From assembly GCF_001642475.1 (NCBI RefSeq), contig NW_019173946.1:351691-415690 (forward strand): a DNA stretch of 64,000 nucleotides, in the 5' to 3' direction. Positions 53,637-64,000 of this stretch are shown piece by piece. Each line of letters begins with the position of its first letter. Positions within the stretch are counted from its first letter, which is position 1. Both the position numbers and the translations under genes were made by a program. The DNA comes from Fonsecaea monophora. Taxonomy: Eukaryota > Ascomycota > Eurotiomycetes > Chaetothyriales > Herpotrichiellaceae. The notes beneath the pieces were generated by a model. That model worked only from the letters and a program-made list of their open reading frames with translations. It had not been told where the DNA came from and searched no databases.

Positions 53637-55719
53637 ATGAATGATTCTACGGTAAAGGCAGTCGAAAAGGACATAATTAACCCTACCACCGAACAGGTGG
53701 AGTCGCCAGCTCGCAAGAGTGAGCAGGAGCACCACCATCATCATGTTCCTCACCCTCACCCTCACCATGCAAACATCGACGAATTGGATGTCGTCGAGAT
53801 CACAACAAAAAGTCCGTATCGCGAAATCAATTTCTATGGTACATTTGCCGCAGTCACCCTTGCTGCGTCTTCCAGTTTTGGCGGCTTCCTGCTACCTGCC
53901 ACATCATTGACACTGATCAATGCGGATATTGGTACGTGGCGTCATCATGCTTCGAGTGTCTGAAGCGATTAACGCAGTGGACAGGCCCTTCCAGCAACTA
54001 TACATGGGCGATCCTGGCCTGGAATGTCTGCCTCACTGCTGGGGGTGTACTTGTGGGTCGTCTCTCTGACATCTTCGGCCGTCGTTGGTTCTTCACATCC
54101 TCGTCTCTGGTGGCCATTATTGGACACGCCATTGGAGCGACGGCAAACAACATGAACCAGATCATTGCAGCTTCTGTCTTCATCGGCCTGGCAGCTTCCG
54201 CACAGTCATCTTTCAACTATGTGCTGGCGGAGATCGTGCCGGTAAAGCACAGGTTTTACTGGATGAGTCTGATGTACTGCATCATTTCGCCGATTTCTGG
54301 CTTTGGGGCCGTGTTTGCGCGTCTTTTCATCGTCAACACGAGCGCAAGTTGGCGGTGGATTTACTACTTCTTCATCATCAACAGTAAGATAACCCTTTTC
54401 TTCCCGTCGGCTTTGATTGATGATTCACAGACTTTGTGAGCCTTCTCCTGTGGTTCTTTTTCTACCATCCTCCTCGCTTCTCGGCTCTTCATCGGAACCG
54501 AACAGTCTGGGACGAAGTCAGGGACCTTGACGTGGGAGGAGTCATTCTATACACCGGCGGGATCGTGCTTTTCACTCTGGGGATATCTTGGGGCGGGACG
54601 ATCTACCCATGGAAATCAGCTCACGTTATTTCCTGCATCATCGTGGGATTCTTGGTATCTGTTGCCTTTGTTCTTTATGGTACATTCCTGTCCCCTTGGT
54701 CATCAACATGGGCGTGTGCTAAAACTTGCGGCAGAGGTATATATGCCACTCAACCGCCCTCTCATGCCGATGCACCTATGGCTGAACCGGGATTATACTT
54801 CCATCACGATCCTTACGACTGTTGGGGGCATGGTATACTTCTCTATCAATGGTGCGTATGATCAGGCTGCCAACATTGCCGCCCCTGACTTACCGTCTCT
54901 AGTCATCTACCCCGTCATGGTTGCGGCCCTCTTCACCACAGACGTTGTCCTTGGAGGTCTCTATACTTGTGCCATCGCCGCAAGCACTTCCCTTGGCCAG
55001 GCCTCGGGATCCGCCCTTGCGGTGCCAGGCGGACACGCCAGAGAAAAGCTCATCCTCAGTGCGATGGCTATGACCGGCTTCATTGGTGGGATGGCCGGCG
55101 TAGGTCAAAGCAAGGTCATCTCCACCGTCTTGGTAGCTCTAGGTTCGCTCGCTGTGGGCCTGATTGAAGGCCTGGCCATTGGCATCGTCACGGTGGTGAT
55201 TGACCAGAAAGAGCTGGGGGTTGGAGGTGGCGTGTTCGGCAGCGTGAGAACCCTTGGTGGTGTTCTTGCCAGTATGTTTGAAGTTGTATCCCCCGTCTGA
55301 AATTCGAGGCTAACCCCTTCACAGCCGCCATCTTCTCCTCGATCCTCACCAACAAGTTGACCGACTATACCAAAGATATGGTGGTTCCGGCGGCGCTAAA
55401 TGCAGGACTGCCGACAACGTCTCTGACCCAATTCCTTACTGCTCTCGCGTCGGGCAGCGCTTCGGCAATCAGTGCTGTGCCTGGAGTGACACCATCGATC
55501 ATTGCCTCGGCGGTGACCGCCAACAAGGCGGCATATGCAAAAGCCTTCCAGATGGTGTTCTACTCGAGTATTCCATTTGGTGTCTTGGCCGTAGTGGCTG
55601 CTTGCTTCGGGCCGAAGATCGAAGACAGGCTCACCCACGATGTTATCCGTCGGCTTGAAGGGGCGCACCTCACGGACAACACTACCAGCGAGGAAAGTAT
55701 CGAAACCGCCAAGCCATAA
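53637..55719 (+). CDS. MFS transporter, TRI12-like
   Basis: Five exons: 53637-53931, 53985-54383, 54431-54679, 54735-55271 and 55325-55719, 624 aa; introns 47-55 nt. The first acceptor is the AG at 53983-53984, since it alone restores INADIGPSSNYTWAI in frame. The protein has about 14 predicted TM segments with the MFS loop motif GRLSDIFGRRW, and the long C-terminal half matches the fungal TRI12-type efflux family (14-TM DHA group). The cytosolic N-terminus has a histidine-rich run (HHHHHVPHPHPHH), uncommon for the family. Members export small lipophilic metabolites or take up siderophores. Its divergent pairing with BVMO 2 suggests handling of the substrate or product of the monooxygenases; the direction is unknown. 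Confidence 0.9.
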
Positions 55720-56198
55720 AAGGACAGAATGATCAAAAGGCCTACTGCTTGGGATGGATGGCGTGGATCTTGGAAAATCTCTTTACGTGCCTATGTACAG
55801 CTTGCTGATCTGCTACTGGTTTGGCCGCCCGCCTTTGTGGGTGCGAAGTTGACTTGACGTACGCTGCTCTACTCGGCTCTTCTATAGACACTCGAGTAGC
55901 GAAAACCCTTGTACCATCAACTTATAGTACCATTGCTGGTTAGATGTGATTCATCTAGCAGCAACAATTCCTGCTCCTGATGCATGCGCTTTAACATCAA
56001 GAGTAGAAAAAAATAACCTCTATAGATGTTCAGAGCGCAAGGCAACATGTAATCCAAGTTGCCTTGACCAATCATGTCTTTTTCCGAGGGCGAGCGTCCG
56101 AGTGGTGAGAAAATGTATGGCGGCCATTTGATATCTTATCTATAACAGCAAAGAGAAGTTGTGTTTGCGCGTTCGTTCCGGACACCCTTGAGCATGAT
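55720..56198. other. Convergent intergenic region
   Basis: 479 nt between the ends of the MFS and NTF2-like genes; one CCGAGG at 56084-56089. No gene seen. Confidence 0.5.
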
Positions 56199-56627
56199 CT
56201 ATGACTCTTGATTCAATTGATCGGTAAATGGATGGGTATGGATGGCCACAATCAGCCACCGTTGGTCGTCCGTCTTTCGCAAGGTATACGTTGCGGTAAA
56301 CTGTTCGCACAGGGTGCCATCCTGCCTCAGTCTCCTACAGGGACAGCTGACGAGCACCAGGCCGGCTTCGTCCAACACAATGATCTTCTTGGGCGCCGCC
56401 CACACAGAGTTGCTGAACCCGTCCTTCTTCAAGCGTTCGACGGTGCTGACCAACAGATCCTCGGCGGCCTTGTGATCACGTATCACTGACACACCAGCTC
56501 GTGAGATGGATGCAAAAGGCTCGTCGTAAAATTTCGCTACTCCCCCGAAATCTCCTGCGTTGAAGGTGCTGAGGTATTTGTCCAGTTGCTGCGCGGCTTC
56601 CTCGGTGATCGAGTCCGACGAGGACAT
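56199..56627 (-). CDS. NTF2/SnoaL-like small protein
   Basis: Single exon, 142 aa. The chain has the alpha+beta cone pattern of the NTF2 superfamily: N-terminal helices (EEAAQQLDKYLSTFNAGDFG, then VAKFYDEPFA), and a curved sheet with the terminal QFTATYTLRKTDDQRWLIVA strand pair. Fungal members are annotated as SnoaL-like or DUF4440 proteins; known relatives include ketosteroid isomerases, polyketide cyclases and limonene-epoxide hydrolases, but the catalytic residues of those are not clearly recognisable here. Its placement at the right edge of the monooxygenase cluster suggests an accessory role such as isomerisation or hydrolysis of an intermediate. A 19-nt T run abuts the start codon (a poly-A leader on the coding strand). 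Confidence 0.75.
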   Translation of the reverse strand: MSSSDSITEEAAQQLDKYLSTFNAGDFGGVAKFYDEPFASISRAGVSVIRDHKAAEDLLVSTVERLKKDGFSNSVWAAPKKIIVLDEAGLVLVSCPCRRLRQDGTLCEQFTATYTLRKTDDQRWLIVAIHTHPFTDQLNQES

Positions 56628-58487
56628 CTTTTTTTTTTTTTTTTTTTCTTCTTTCTTCTGTGTTTTGATGTTGAGGTGGTGATGATGACCTGTGAAATTC
56701 TATTCAAATGTTTGGATCAAGGGCTCATCGTTGAAATAGACTTCGCCCTCGGCGCGTTGACTTTGCCAATCTTGCTGGTGCAGCCGCGGCACAAAAGCTG
56801 GAGAACATCAATGTAATGATTTGGTACTTCCCAAGGCCCTCGGGAAAACGACGTGTGGGGTTCTTTCACTGTTCGTGGAAGCGACCCCAATCAATCAAAC
56901 AAGTGATGGCACATAAACATCCACGCGACTTTTTAACACTTTGATATTTCCTCTTTGCTTAGATCTTCTTCTCACATCCTAAAAAAAATTTAAAAAAACA
57001 GCGCTCCATTGGCATGTGCTATTGCGACAGGACTCCCGGCTAAACTGTGCCGATTGGAGATTTGGTTCGGAAAAGTAATAGCCGGCCTTGTTCTTGGCTG
57101 CTCGGAGTATACGTGAAGCTATTTTCGGTTAGCTGGATCAGGTTTGTGGGGGCCCATTATGCCGTTTTCGCTCCAAATGAAGAGCATTACGATGTAGTTA
57201 TATACCATAGTTAACTGGGTTTATATACCTATGTCGAAGATCGCCTATCAGGGAAAACCTCATCCAATGGGTAGATACTAAATGGGAATGGTGTCTTGGG
57301 AAGGAAAAGAGCCGAGGTAGCCCATTGACGGCCGAAGCCTACACGCAGCACAAAATAGTTCGTGAGGTAGAAACACTGTAGGGCGACCTGTTGAGTGATC
57401 GGGGAAACCCGCCTAAGTACCGACAAGGACGACAGGTAAGGCATTGAAGGGCTATCAAGACAATGAAAATATCACATGAATGTTCACGTGATGATTGCAC
57501 AAATCGACCAATCGGGTGCGCCGGGTATACCCAGTCAACTGGTCAATCAAATCCACCGCTTTTGGAAATTCTTACCCCGTTATATCACCTCGTAAAACCG
57601 AGTACTTCGATTCTCTCCACAGGAAGATCTTGGTACAAAATGACTTGAAAACGGTAACCCATACTCTGTGCAGAAGTAAATTTACCGGAATCACATATAC
57701 GACTCTGGACCATACAATATTCCTTTGCGAATGGAACAATCGAGTGATGGCCTGTCAACCCCCCATGCTGTCAATATGCCGCAAGGGAAGGATTTCCCAA
57801 GCGGGCCAGGTGAACCAAAAAAAAAAAAGTGGCATGGATATAGGACACGCATGACGAGGTAGGAAATGTTGAAGCACTGCACGGGCCACATCCTTCGCAG
57901 TAAATGTAGAGATCCTTCGCGCTCTCTCCTACTCTATCAGGTTAACAAAACTACTTACTTTGGAGGTGATGGAAGATCGGAGCTCGTTAGTAATCTCCAG
58001 CCTTCCACAATTCCCACGGGACCCGGCCTGACTCCTGACGCTTCGGATCCTTCCATGCGTAACGAGAACCATAGCGTCTAGACCTCCAGTCCGCAAGCCT
58101 CCTACATATACTAGCCCAATACTATCCAGGATCCAGGATCCCTGACCTATGTCTTTACTCGGTATAACTCGCCGCACCCGCAGCCACATCCACCTTGACC
58201 TCGATCCAGACTTCAATAATGAGTCCCACAGTCTGAATTTACCCCCACCAGCAGCGGTCACGACCGATATGTTGGCACCGCCTCCGGAGAACACTCATTC
58301 AGTCTCTACTCCTCGTAACCACGACATCTCATGTCGCGAGATGCATTTGACGTCGGCGGCTGGTTCACTCCCTAGGTTTTGCTGATGTATTGTTCATTGC
58401 TGTTGACAATATCCCGGTCATGTCAAGAGCCTGCTGTGCTCAACAACGACGACGACGACGACAGCATCCTCATCATTCTACGACGTA
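56628..58487. other. 1.86-kb intergenic region
   Basis: Divergent interval between the NTF2-like gene (-) and the 7TM-like gene (+). It holds a T19 run (56629-56647), CCTCGG at 56747-56752 and 56838-56843, CCGAGG at 57312-57317, and TTCACGTGATGA at 57483-57494. Open frames are short and featureless. Confidence 0.5.
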
Positions 58488-59868
58488 ATGAGCAATAGCC
58501 ACTATACCGGCAGCCTAGACACGACAACTAGCATTGTGGCCATCACCTCGGCGCTGTGTCTATACAATGCATTGGAGTTAGTCTTGCTCATCTTCACGAC
58601 TTTTGCCAATTACCGCGGCCTCTATTTCTGGTCGCTGCTGGTGGCAACAACGGGACTGGTTCCCTACACTATCGGGCTCATCCTAAACTACTTCCAGGTG
58701 GCCAGCCTCGCGGGCCTAATTATCAACAGTGAGTTCTTGTGTGCGTTCAATACAATAGCCATTTCTTTGCCTACATGGCTGGGTTTTGTTCCATAATGCT
58801 CCTCCCCCCCGGTCCTCAGCATTCACTGACGCATTCCCAGACTATGGATGGTGGACGGCCATCACCGGGCAGAGTGTGGTGCTGTACTCTCGCCTGGGAA
58901 TCGTGCTTGGAAAAGGCAACGACCGGATCCTCAGATACGTCAAATGGATGATCATCGTCGACGGCCTCACCCTCCACACAGCGACGACAGTCGTCGAATT
59001 CGGCTCGTACTATGGCTCGCCGCCCGCCCAGGCGCCCTTCTCGCGCGCCTACACGTACGTGGAGAAGATCCAGATGACGGTCTTTTGCATTCAAGAGTTC
59101 ATCATCTCGGCCCTCTACCTCTGGAAGACGATGGACATCGTCAAGGCGCAGAGCCTCCATGCGGCCTCCCCGACCAACACATCCGAGCAGAGAAAGAAGA
59201 GACGCGTCCACCGGGTCATGTGGCAGCTGTTCATCATCAACGTTGTCATCATCGTCCTGGACATCGCGCTGCTGGTCCTCGAGTACAGGAACCTGCACGT
59301 CCCCGAGGTCGCGTTCAAGGGCTTCTGCTACTCGGTCAAGCTGAAGCTCGAGTTCGCCGTCCTCAGCAAACTGGTCGAGGTGGCGCGCTTCAGGAACGCG
59401 AGGCCCGTCCCAGCGAGCCTGAGCCACACTTTCGACGTCACGTCCAACGACGTGACCGACAGCCTGCCCACCACGACCAAAGACAATGCCGACATGGCCC
59501 TCGATCTGGGCCACGGAACTGGAACGACGGCAATCTCGACCTCGAAGCATCTGGGCCGCCTGTCCCGGACCGACAGCGCATCGCCGCCAGAGTGGGCCGC
59601 GGACGTGCTGACACCCCCGAGACACATTGCCGACGACGACGACGACGACGACGTGGAGATGAACGCCGAGTGTCCGCACCAAGGCCAGGGCCAGGCCCGG
59701 CGACAGAGCTCAGCAGCGACATTTGGCGGCGTGCTCGAGCGCGGGGCGAGTTCCATCTCGACCCTCGTCGCCGGGAACGTGGCGGAATACCCCCACCAGC
59801 GCCGCGTCAGGACGGGTTCGGAATTCCTCTACGCGGACGCCATTCGCGAGATAGCGCGGCGAGACTGA
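58488..59868 (+). CDS. Seven-TM-like integral membrane protein (DUF7703-type)
   Basis: Two exons, 58488-58728 and 58841-59868, 422 aa. The acceptor at 58840 follows a CACTGAC branch sequence; an alternative acceptor at 58819 would add seven residues in the same frame. Hydrophobic helices lie at about residues 15-37, 45-67, and further along in WWTAITGQSVVLYSRLGIVL, WMIIVDGLTLHTATTVVEF, VFCIQEFIISALYLW and LFIINVVIIVLDIALLVLEY, matching the fungal rhodopsin-like membrane family I know as DUF7703 (recalled, not searched). The C-terminal ~150 residues are a disordered cytosolic tail with an Asp run. Function is unknown; a sensory or receptor-like role is speculative. Its relation to the monooxygenase cluster is uncertain. 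Confidence 0.78.
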
Positions 59869-60293
59869 GCTTTGGATAGAAAGTCGACCCCCCCCCCCCC
59901 CCCCGGGGTGATTCCATCGCGCCGTTTGGTTCGGGAGAAAAAGGGCAGACCATTCGTCCTTCTCCAGGACTACACTCCGATACAAAAAGGGATTCTGATC
60001 CGGGTCAGGTTTGAAAATTACATATATTGCGGTCGTGGTCGGTCATCAGGAGTGGCGAGCTGAGAGAGAGACTATTCTCGTTATCTGCCGCTCAAGTCCA
60101 ATTCGTCCCATGTCATGTTATACAATATCGGTCCTGGTCTCTGGGTCCTCTTTTTTCTTTTCAAGGAACAGCGAAATCTAGTTCCAACCCGAAAAATTTT
60201 CGCTGACGCTCCCAGACACATTGGATCTCAGACAATTACTTGGTTTTCTCTGCCATAAAGGTGTCATGTCTTTTACTCACGGGCGGAGTCCAT
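59869..60293. other. Convergent intergenic region with C17 run
   Basis: 425 nt between converging genes. A run of 17 C (59888-59904) followed by GGGG lies just after the stop codon. No gene. Confidence 0.55.
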
Positions 60294-63200
60294 TCATTCA
60301 GGCACCTCAGCGCTCCAACTCTGGGCCAGCTCGCTCCCGAAGAGGAAACGGTCCCAATCCAAACTCGCTCCGGGCTCCACGGAGAACTGGAACGTCGCGT
60401 CGTCCGCATCAGCACTGCCTGGTACATCCCAAGCGGAATTTGGTAGGTAGGCGGTAGAGTCAAACGGGTCAGGATACGTCGGCCCAAATCCCTCGTCGGA
60501 AACCGGCTCTGAGGAGCTCTGAGATTCCATCTGTGGTGGCTCTGCATGCAGTTCCGGGACCCTGCATGGGTGTGACATGTTAGCCATGCCAGTGCATTTG
60601 CGGCGCAGGAGTCGCGGCGGCCTCAACTCGAGGTGGATTGCCCCAAAGTACGGCAGGACCACGGTCCGGTGCTTCACATCGGCTCCTTGGAGAGTCTCGG
60701 CGTCTTCGTACAGGAAGGAGCCCAGCTCCCGCAAGACTTTGAGGCCCTGTCCACTGATGCTGCCGCCCTGTTGGGTCGCGCGGTACCGGAAGACCTCCTT
60801 GATCTCTTCGATGAGAGCGAGGTCGTCGCTGATGTTTCCCATCCCCACGGATCCTGGTTGAGACCGAGACTCCGAACAGTATGACAAGCGCATCAATAGG
60901 CCTACCATGAGGATGCACGCACTGAACAGTCCCTGGAAATCTTCGCAGCTGCAGATGTAGACGGCGAGGGATGGATCGGAACGGAGCAAATTGAAGATGC
61001 GAAGCATGCTGCGACAGCCTTGCATACAGAGATGTTTGTTCACGGCGTATGGATCCGGCGTGATGTGGTCGCCGGGGTGTTGGTTCTGTGCAACGATATT
61101 CGGATCGACTTTGAGCATAAATGGCAGATGGAGGAAGGCCTGGACTTGCCAGAACCACATCTGAGCAAGGAGATTTTCGTGCGCCCGAAACGAATCGGAA
61201 ACCCCAAGGTGGGATTCCACGTCCCACCAGTCCGGAGGCATAGCTGCTGCTATTTCATCCAGCGTTGCTTGGATCTCCATTGTGGTCTGGAGTTTCACCG
61301 GATCTGGGTCAGAAGTCGCGTTGCGGTCGTTCACTCGGCCTGCAGCAATGGACACGACACGCCTGAAAGCGCGCATTTTGATTTCCACAGACACCGACGC
61401 CCCGTCTCGACTGGATGTCTGGCCCTTCAACACGGCCATTGCCAGACGGTCCGTGAATTTGACATCCTCCGCGTGGGGAAAGCCCAGGGTCATGCTCATG
61501 AGTCGATCGAGCTCCATGATGGAGCCGATAAACCGCTGTCTGTTGAAAAGCTGGGTTAGTTGCTGCCCGCACATCTTCGGCGCAAACTGGCCCGCGTCAG
61601 CTGGTATCTTGGGCTCTGCGAATCCGATCTCCTGCGCGATTTCCAAAGCTCTGCGTGTGCTCAACCAGGACTTGCGCAATTGATTGCTCTCGGCGTACAT
61701 CTTGGCACGTATCATCAGGAGCAACAGGATGCCGGGGTCATGTTTGTGTTTTTGCTGGGCCGTGGGAGAGAGAACGACCGTATCGACGACGAGCGTTATC
61801 CGGTCGGCTAGTTCGGATGGGGATGTAGAGATGTTCAGCTTCTGATCGTCGACGCCAGGCCTTAGTTGGTAGAGGGACAGGGCAATACAAAGGAGTCCTG
61901 TGGCTAGCGACACGAGATCGTGCGTGCGGGATAGTTTGGTGAGTACGAAATCCCGGAAGGACAGAGGTTCGTCAGAACGGGTCATCGTATGAGACGTTGT
62001 AGTAGAACCTGGCCATATGTGAGAGAATGGAGAGGCATTAGCCCCTGTTTGCATGCCCGACAACCAGCTCCCCGACGTCGAACTCCCCTGGGCCTGAGTC
62101 TGTTGTTGGTCATCCTTGCGAAAGGGGGAGAATTCCTGCATCGCCACCGCCTGGTCTCGCCACGCGATCCACCACTTTACAGAAATATCTAGCACCTCGT
62201 GCACGTGTGGTTCGGAGGAGATGGTCGAGAGCAATTTTTCAGCATCCGTGCTGTCGACACACTTGGTGAGGTCTGAAAAGCTCATGAACTCAACCTTTTG
62301 GGCCAGGATGGACGAAATACAGGCCGTGTTCTGTGTAAACATCTCGTTGTTGAACAGCTGCGAAAGCAAGGGACTGAGTGTCTTGCAATGCTCCTCCAAA
62401 GCCATCGTGGTTGGGGCACAGACATCTCCTGTGTCATTGATTAATTGTTGAGGATACTGCTGCAATTGTGGGATTGGTTGGTGAGAATCGAGTATGCCCG
62501 AGGCTGCTATTCCGGTCGCTATTTCTTGCTCTGGCAGGGTCTGTGGCTGGAACTGTGTAGAGTCATATTGCTGGTGGTGAGTATTGGCGGAAAAGCCGTT
62601 CATATTCGCAAACTCGAAGCCCAGATCGAAATTCAAGGCATTGACATAGGCGTTTCCGTCAGTAAGACCCAATTGTGCATCTAGGTCGAATGTAGGATTG
62701 AATTCGTGTTCCCGACCTAGATATGATGTGGGATCAAGCGCTGTGTAATTGCCCATGAACGTCATGTCGTTGCTCTGGGTTTGATCAGTGGCATTGGCAA
62801 GTACGTCAACCTGCGTCCCTTTCCGGTCTCGCTCTCGGGCCAGCCGTGAGACCAAGGGCTCCATCCTGTCTACGCGGATTTTCACACGCGGGTAGTTCTC
62901 ATCTTCGGAATGACTAGTCGACGACTGCATCTCACGGCGTCTTTTGTAAATTCTCGGCTGACGGGTGCTTGGTTTCGAGGACATTGAAACGTCCGTGGTT
63001 TCTTGAGGAGATGTATCCAAGGCGACATAGCCTTGGATTTGGCAGGTGCGCTTGTGTTTTTCGCATTGGATACATTTTCTCTTCTCTTGCGAGGAAGAAG
63101 AAGACGATGTTTGTGGGTAGTTGCACTTTATCTTCCGGCGACGGCCTTGGGATTGAATATGGGTTAGACTGGTTGTTTCTTTGCAATTAGGTTGTATGAA

Positions 63201-63597
63201 CCGGACGTCTGAACTGAAGCACCGAAAAAAATACCGCTTTTTAATGGCAAACAAAGAAGATTCGACCTGTCCAGGCCAGCATCTGAAATGGACGAGTCGA
63301 AAGCGGCATAGGCTGAGGCCAAGTCAGGCCACTTTGCCTTTCCCTTCTGTCCAAGGATTCCGAGCATAGATAGAGGCGGCTCAATGCATACCTGAGGCAG
63401 TGTGTTTTCACAGGCCCAAAACGGAAGCAAAACAACATGGTAAAATGAAACAGACAATCAACAAAAGTGGTGGGAGGATGAGGAGAATACGTACATTCTT
63501 GACACGACTTTGTGCCCTTTCTCATCTGCCTCAAAGGTGAAAGACCGTTCGATTCGTCCAGACCATTTTGAAGGGTGGCTGATGTCTCGGCTTGCAT
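60294..63597 (-). CDS. Zn2Cys6 transcription factor 2 with split zinc motif
   Basis: Two exons, 63597-63495 and 63145-60294, 984 aa. The 349-nt intron, longest in the window, splits the zinc cluster after the second cysteine: KSCQE|C rejoins as CQECRRRKIKC. The cysteines are C32, C35, C42, C59, C62 and C69. Sixteen residues including a six-serine run lie between C42 and C59, longer than the usual loop. The rest matches a fungal-specific TF domain (LNISTSPSELADRITLVVDT, LFNRQRFIGSIMELDRLMSM). If the intron were ignored the protein would lack the first two cysteines. It is separated from the cluster by the 7TM-like gene, so its targets are unclear. Confidence 0.85.
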
Positions 63598-64000
63598 TGC
63601 TTTTTTTTCTTCTTTGGACAGTATAGTTTCAGATAGAAGGACTTCCCACGGCGCGAGGGTAGTGGGTATTCAGCAGGGAGATATGCAGGACCATCTCAAG
63701 AAGATATAAGGAACATAATTGATCTAACAGCAGATTGGTGAATCCAGGGGTGTTGTTGACAGAGGAAAGCATTCCACCGTTTGGTGCAGACGGGTGGAAT
63801 GCAATGGAATTGGTGCCTGAGGACGGAGGATGGAGATGGATTGTGCCAAGACTTTACGTCCAGGCAGGAACCTTTGTCTCAGATGGATCAGCCTGCGGTT
63901 GACAGGTGCTAGCGCACTGAGTTGGCGCGCTAACGCGCGTTGACCAATCAAAAAGTTAGGCTAACTTTTCTGCCAAACGAGTCTGAGCACGGATACGTGA
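63598..64000. other. Upstream region of Zn2Cys6 gene 2
   Basis: 403 nt to the window end. It contains a CCAAT box (63944-63948) next to the inverted repeat at 63951-63969 and a GCGCGC-type stretch at 63925-63939. No gene recognised. Confidence 0.5.
63951..63969. promoter_or_regulatory. Inverted repeat AAAAGTTAG-G-CTAACTTTT
   Basis: Perfect 9-bp arms around a single G, preceded by a CCAAT sequence, about 355 nt upstream of the regulator ATG. Consistent with a symmetric protein-binding site. Confidence 0.45.

Noticed and set aside
56940..57020. A-rich tracts suggesting a retroelement end
   Set aside because: No reverse-transcriptase frame, long terminal repeat or target duplication nearby.
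58816..59879. Long open frames on both strands over the 7TM-like gene (288 and 343 codons)
   Set aside because: Arg/Asp-rich translations without domain features; they mirror the GC-rich true frame.
1..64000. tRNA, rRNA and CRISPR features
   Set aside because: No cloverleaf-like tRNA candidate with A and B boxes, no rRNA-like block and no spaced direct repeats were recognised by reading; a covariance-model scan would be decisive for tRNA.

Overview
The window is nuclear DNA from a filamentous ascomycete (Pezizomycotina). The signs are 47-135 nt introns with GT..AG ends and CTRAC-type branch points, one gene per transcript, and a gene set including PIL1, a SUR7-family protein, a KMT6/EZH2-type SET protein, MSH6, Zn2Cys6 regulators and a TRI12-like MFS pump. 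A Eurotiomycete, perhaps a black yeast of Chaetothyriales, is my inference only. I found no tRNA, rRNA, CRISPR, intact transposon or phage feature.

Layout. 0-42 kb is mostly housekeeping: a partial F-box-like gene (-), a GRAM/DUF3292-like membrane protein (+), a MAT2B/RmlD-like reductase (-) divergent from a large EZH2-type methyltransferase (+), the eisosome gene PIL1 (+) followed by a SUR7-family gene (+), a LigD-type 3'-phosphoesterase gene (-) divergent from pirin (+), an ABCC/MRP transporter (+), a 2.4-kb gene-free stretch with a pentanucleotide microsatellite, glutaminyl cyclase (-) divergent from a mitochondrial-type membrane protein (+), a basic nuclear protein (+), MSH6 (-) and mitochondrial tyrosyl-tRNA synthetase (-).

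42-57 kb is different. It holds a beta-lactamase-fold esterase (+), a Baeyer-Villiger monooxygenase (+), an SDR dehydrogenase (-), a Zn2Cys6 regulator (-), a second Baeyer-Villiger monooxygenase (-), a TRI12-like MFS transporter (+) and an NTF2/SnoaL-like small protein (-). There is no PKS, NRPS or terpene synthase. Together these could oxidise an alcohol to a ketone, insert oxygen to give an ester or lactone, hydrolyse it, and export or import the compound. The intergenic DNA here is rich in CCGAGG/CCTCGG, and the two BVMO promoters share an almost identical palindrome, TCGGCATRCCGAGG, which suggests one regulon. This is the best candidate for an undescribed system in the window. A 7TM-like DUF7703-type protein (+) and a second Zn2Cys6 regulator (-) follow at 58-63.6 kb and may or may not belong.

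Exon boundaries were set by hand from splice signals, reading frame and family conservation. All spliced models come out divisible by three, but none is supported by transcripts.
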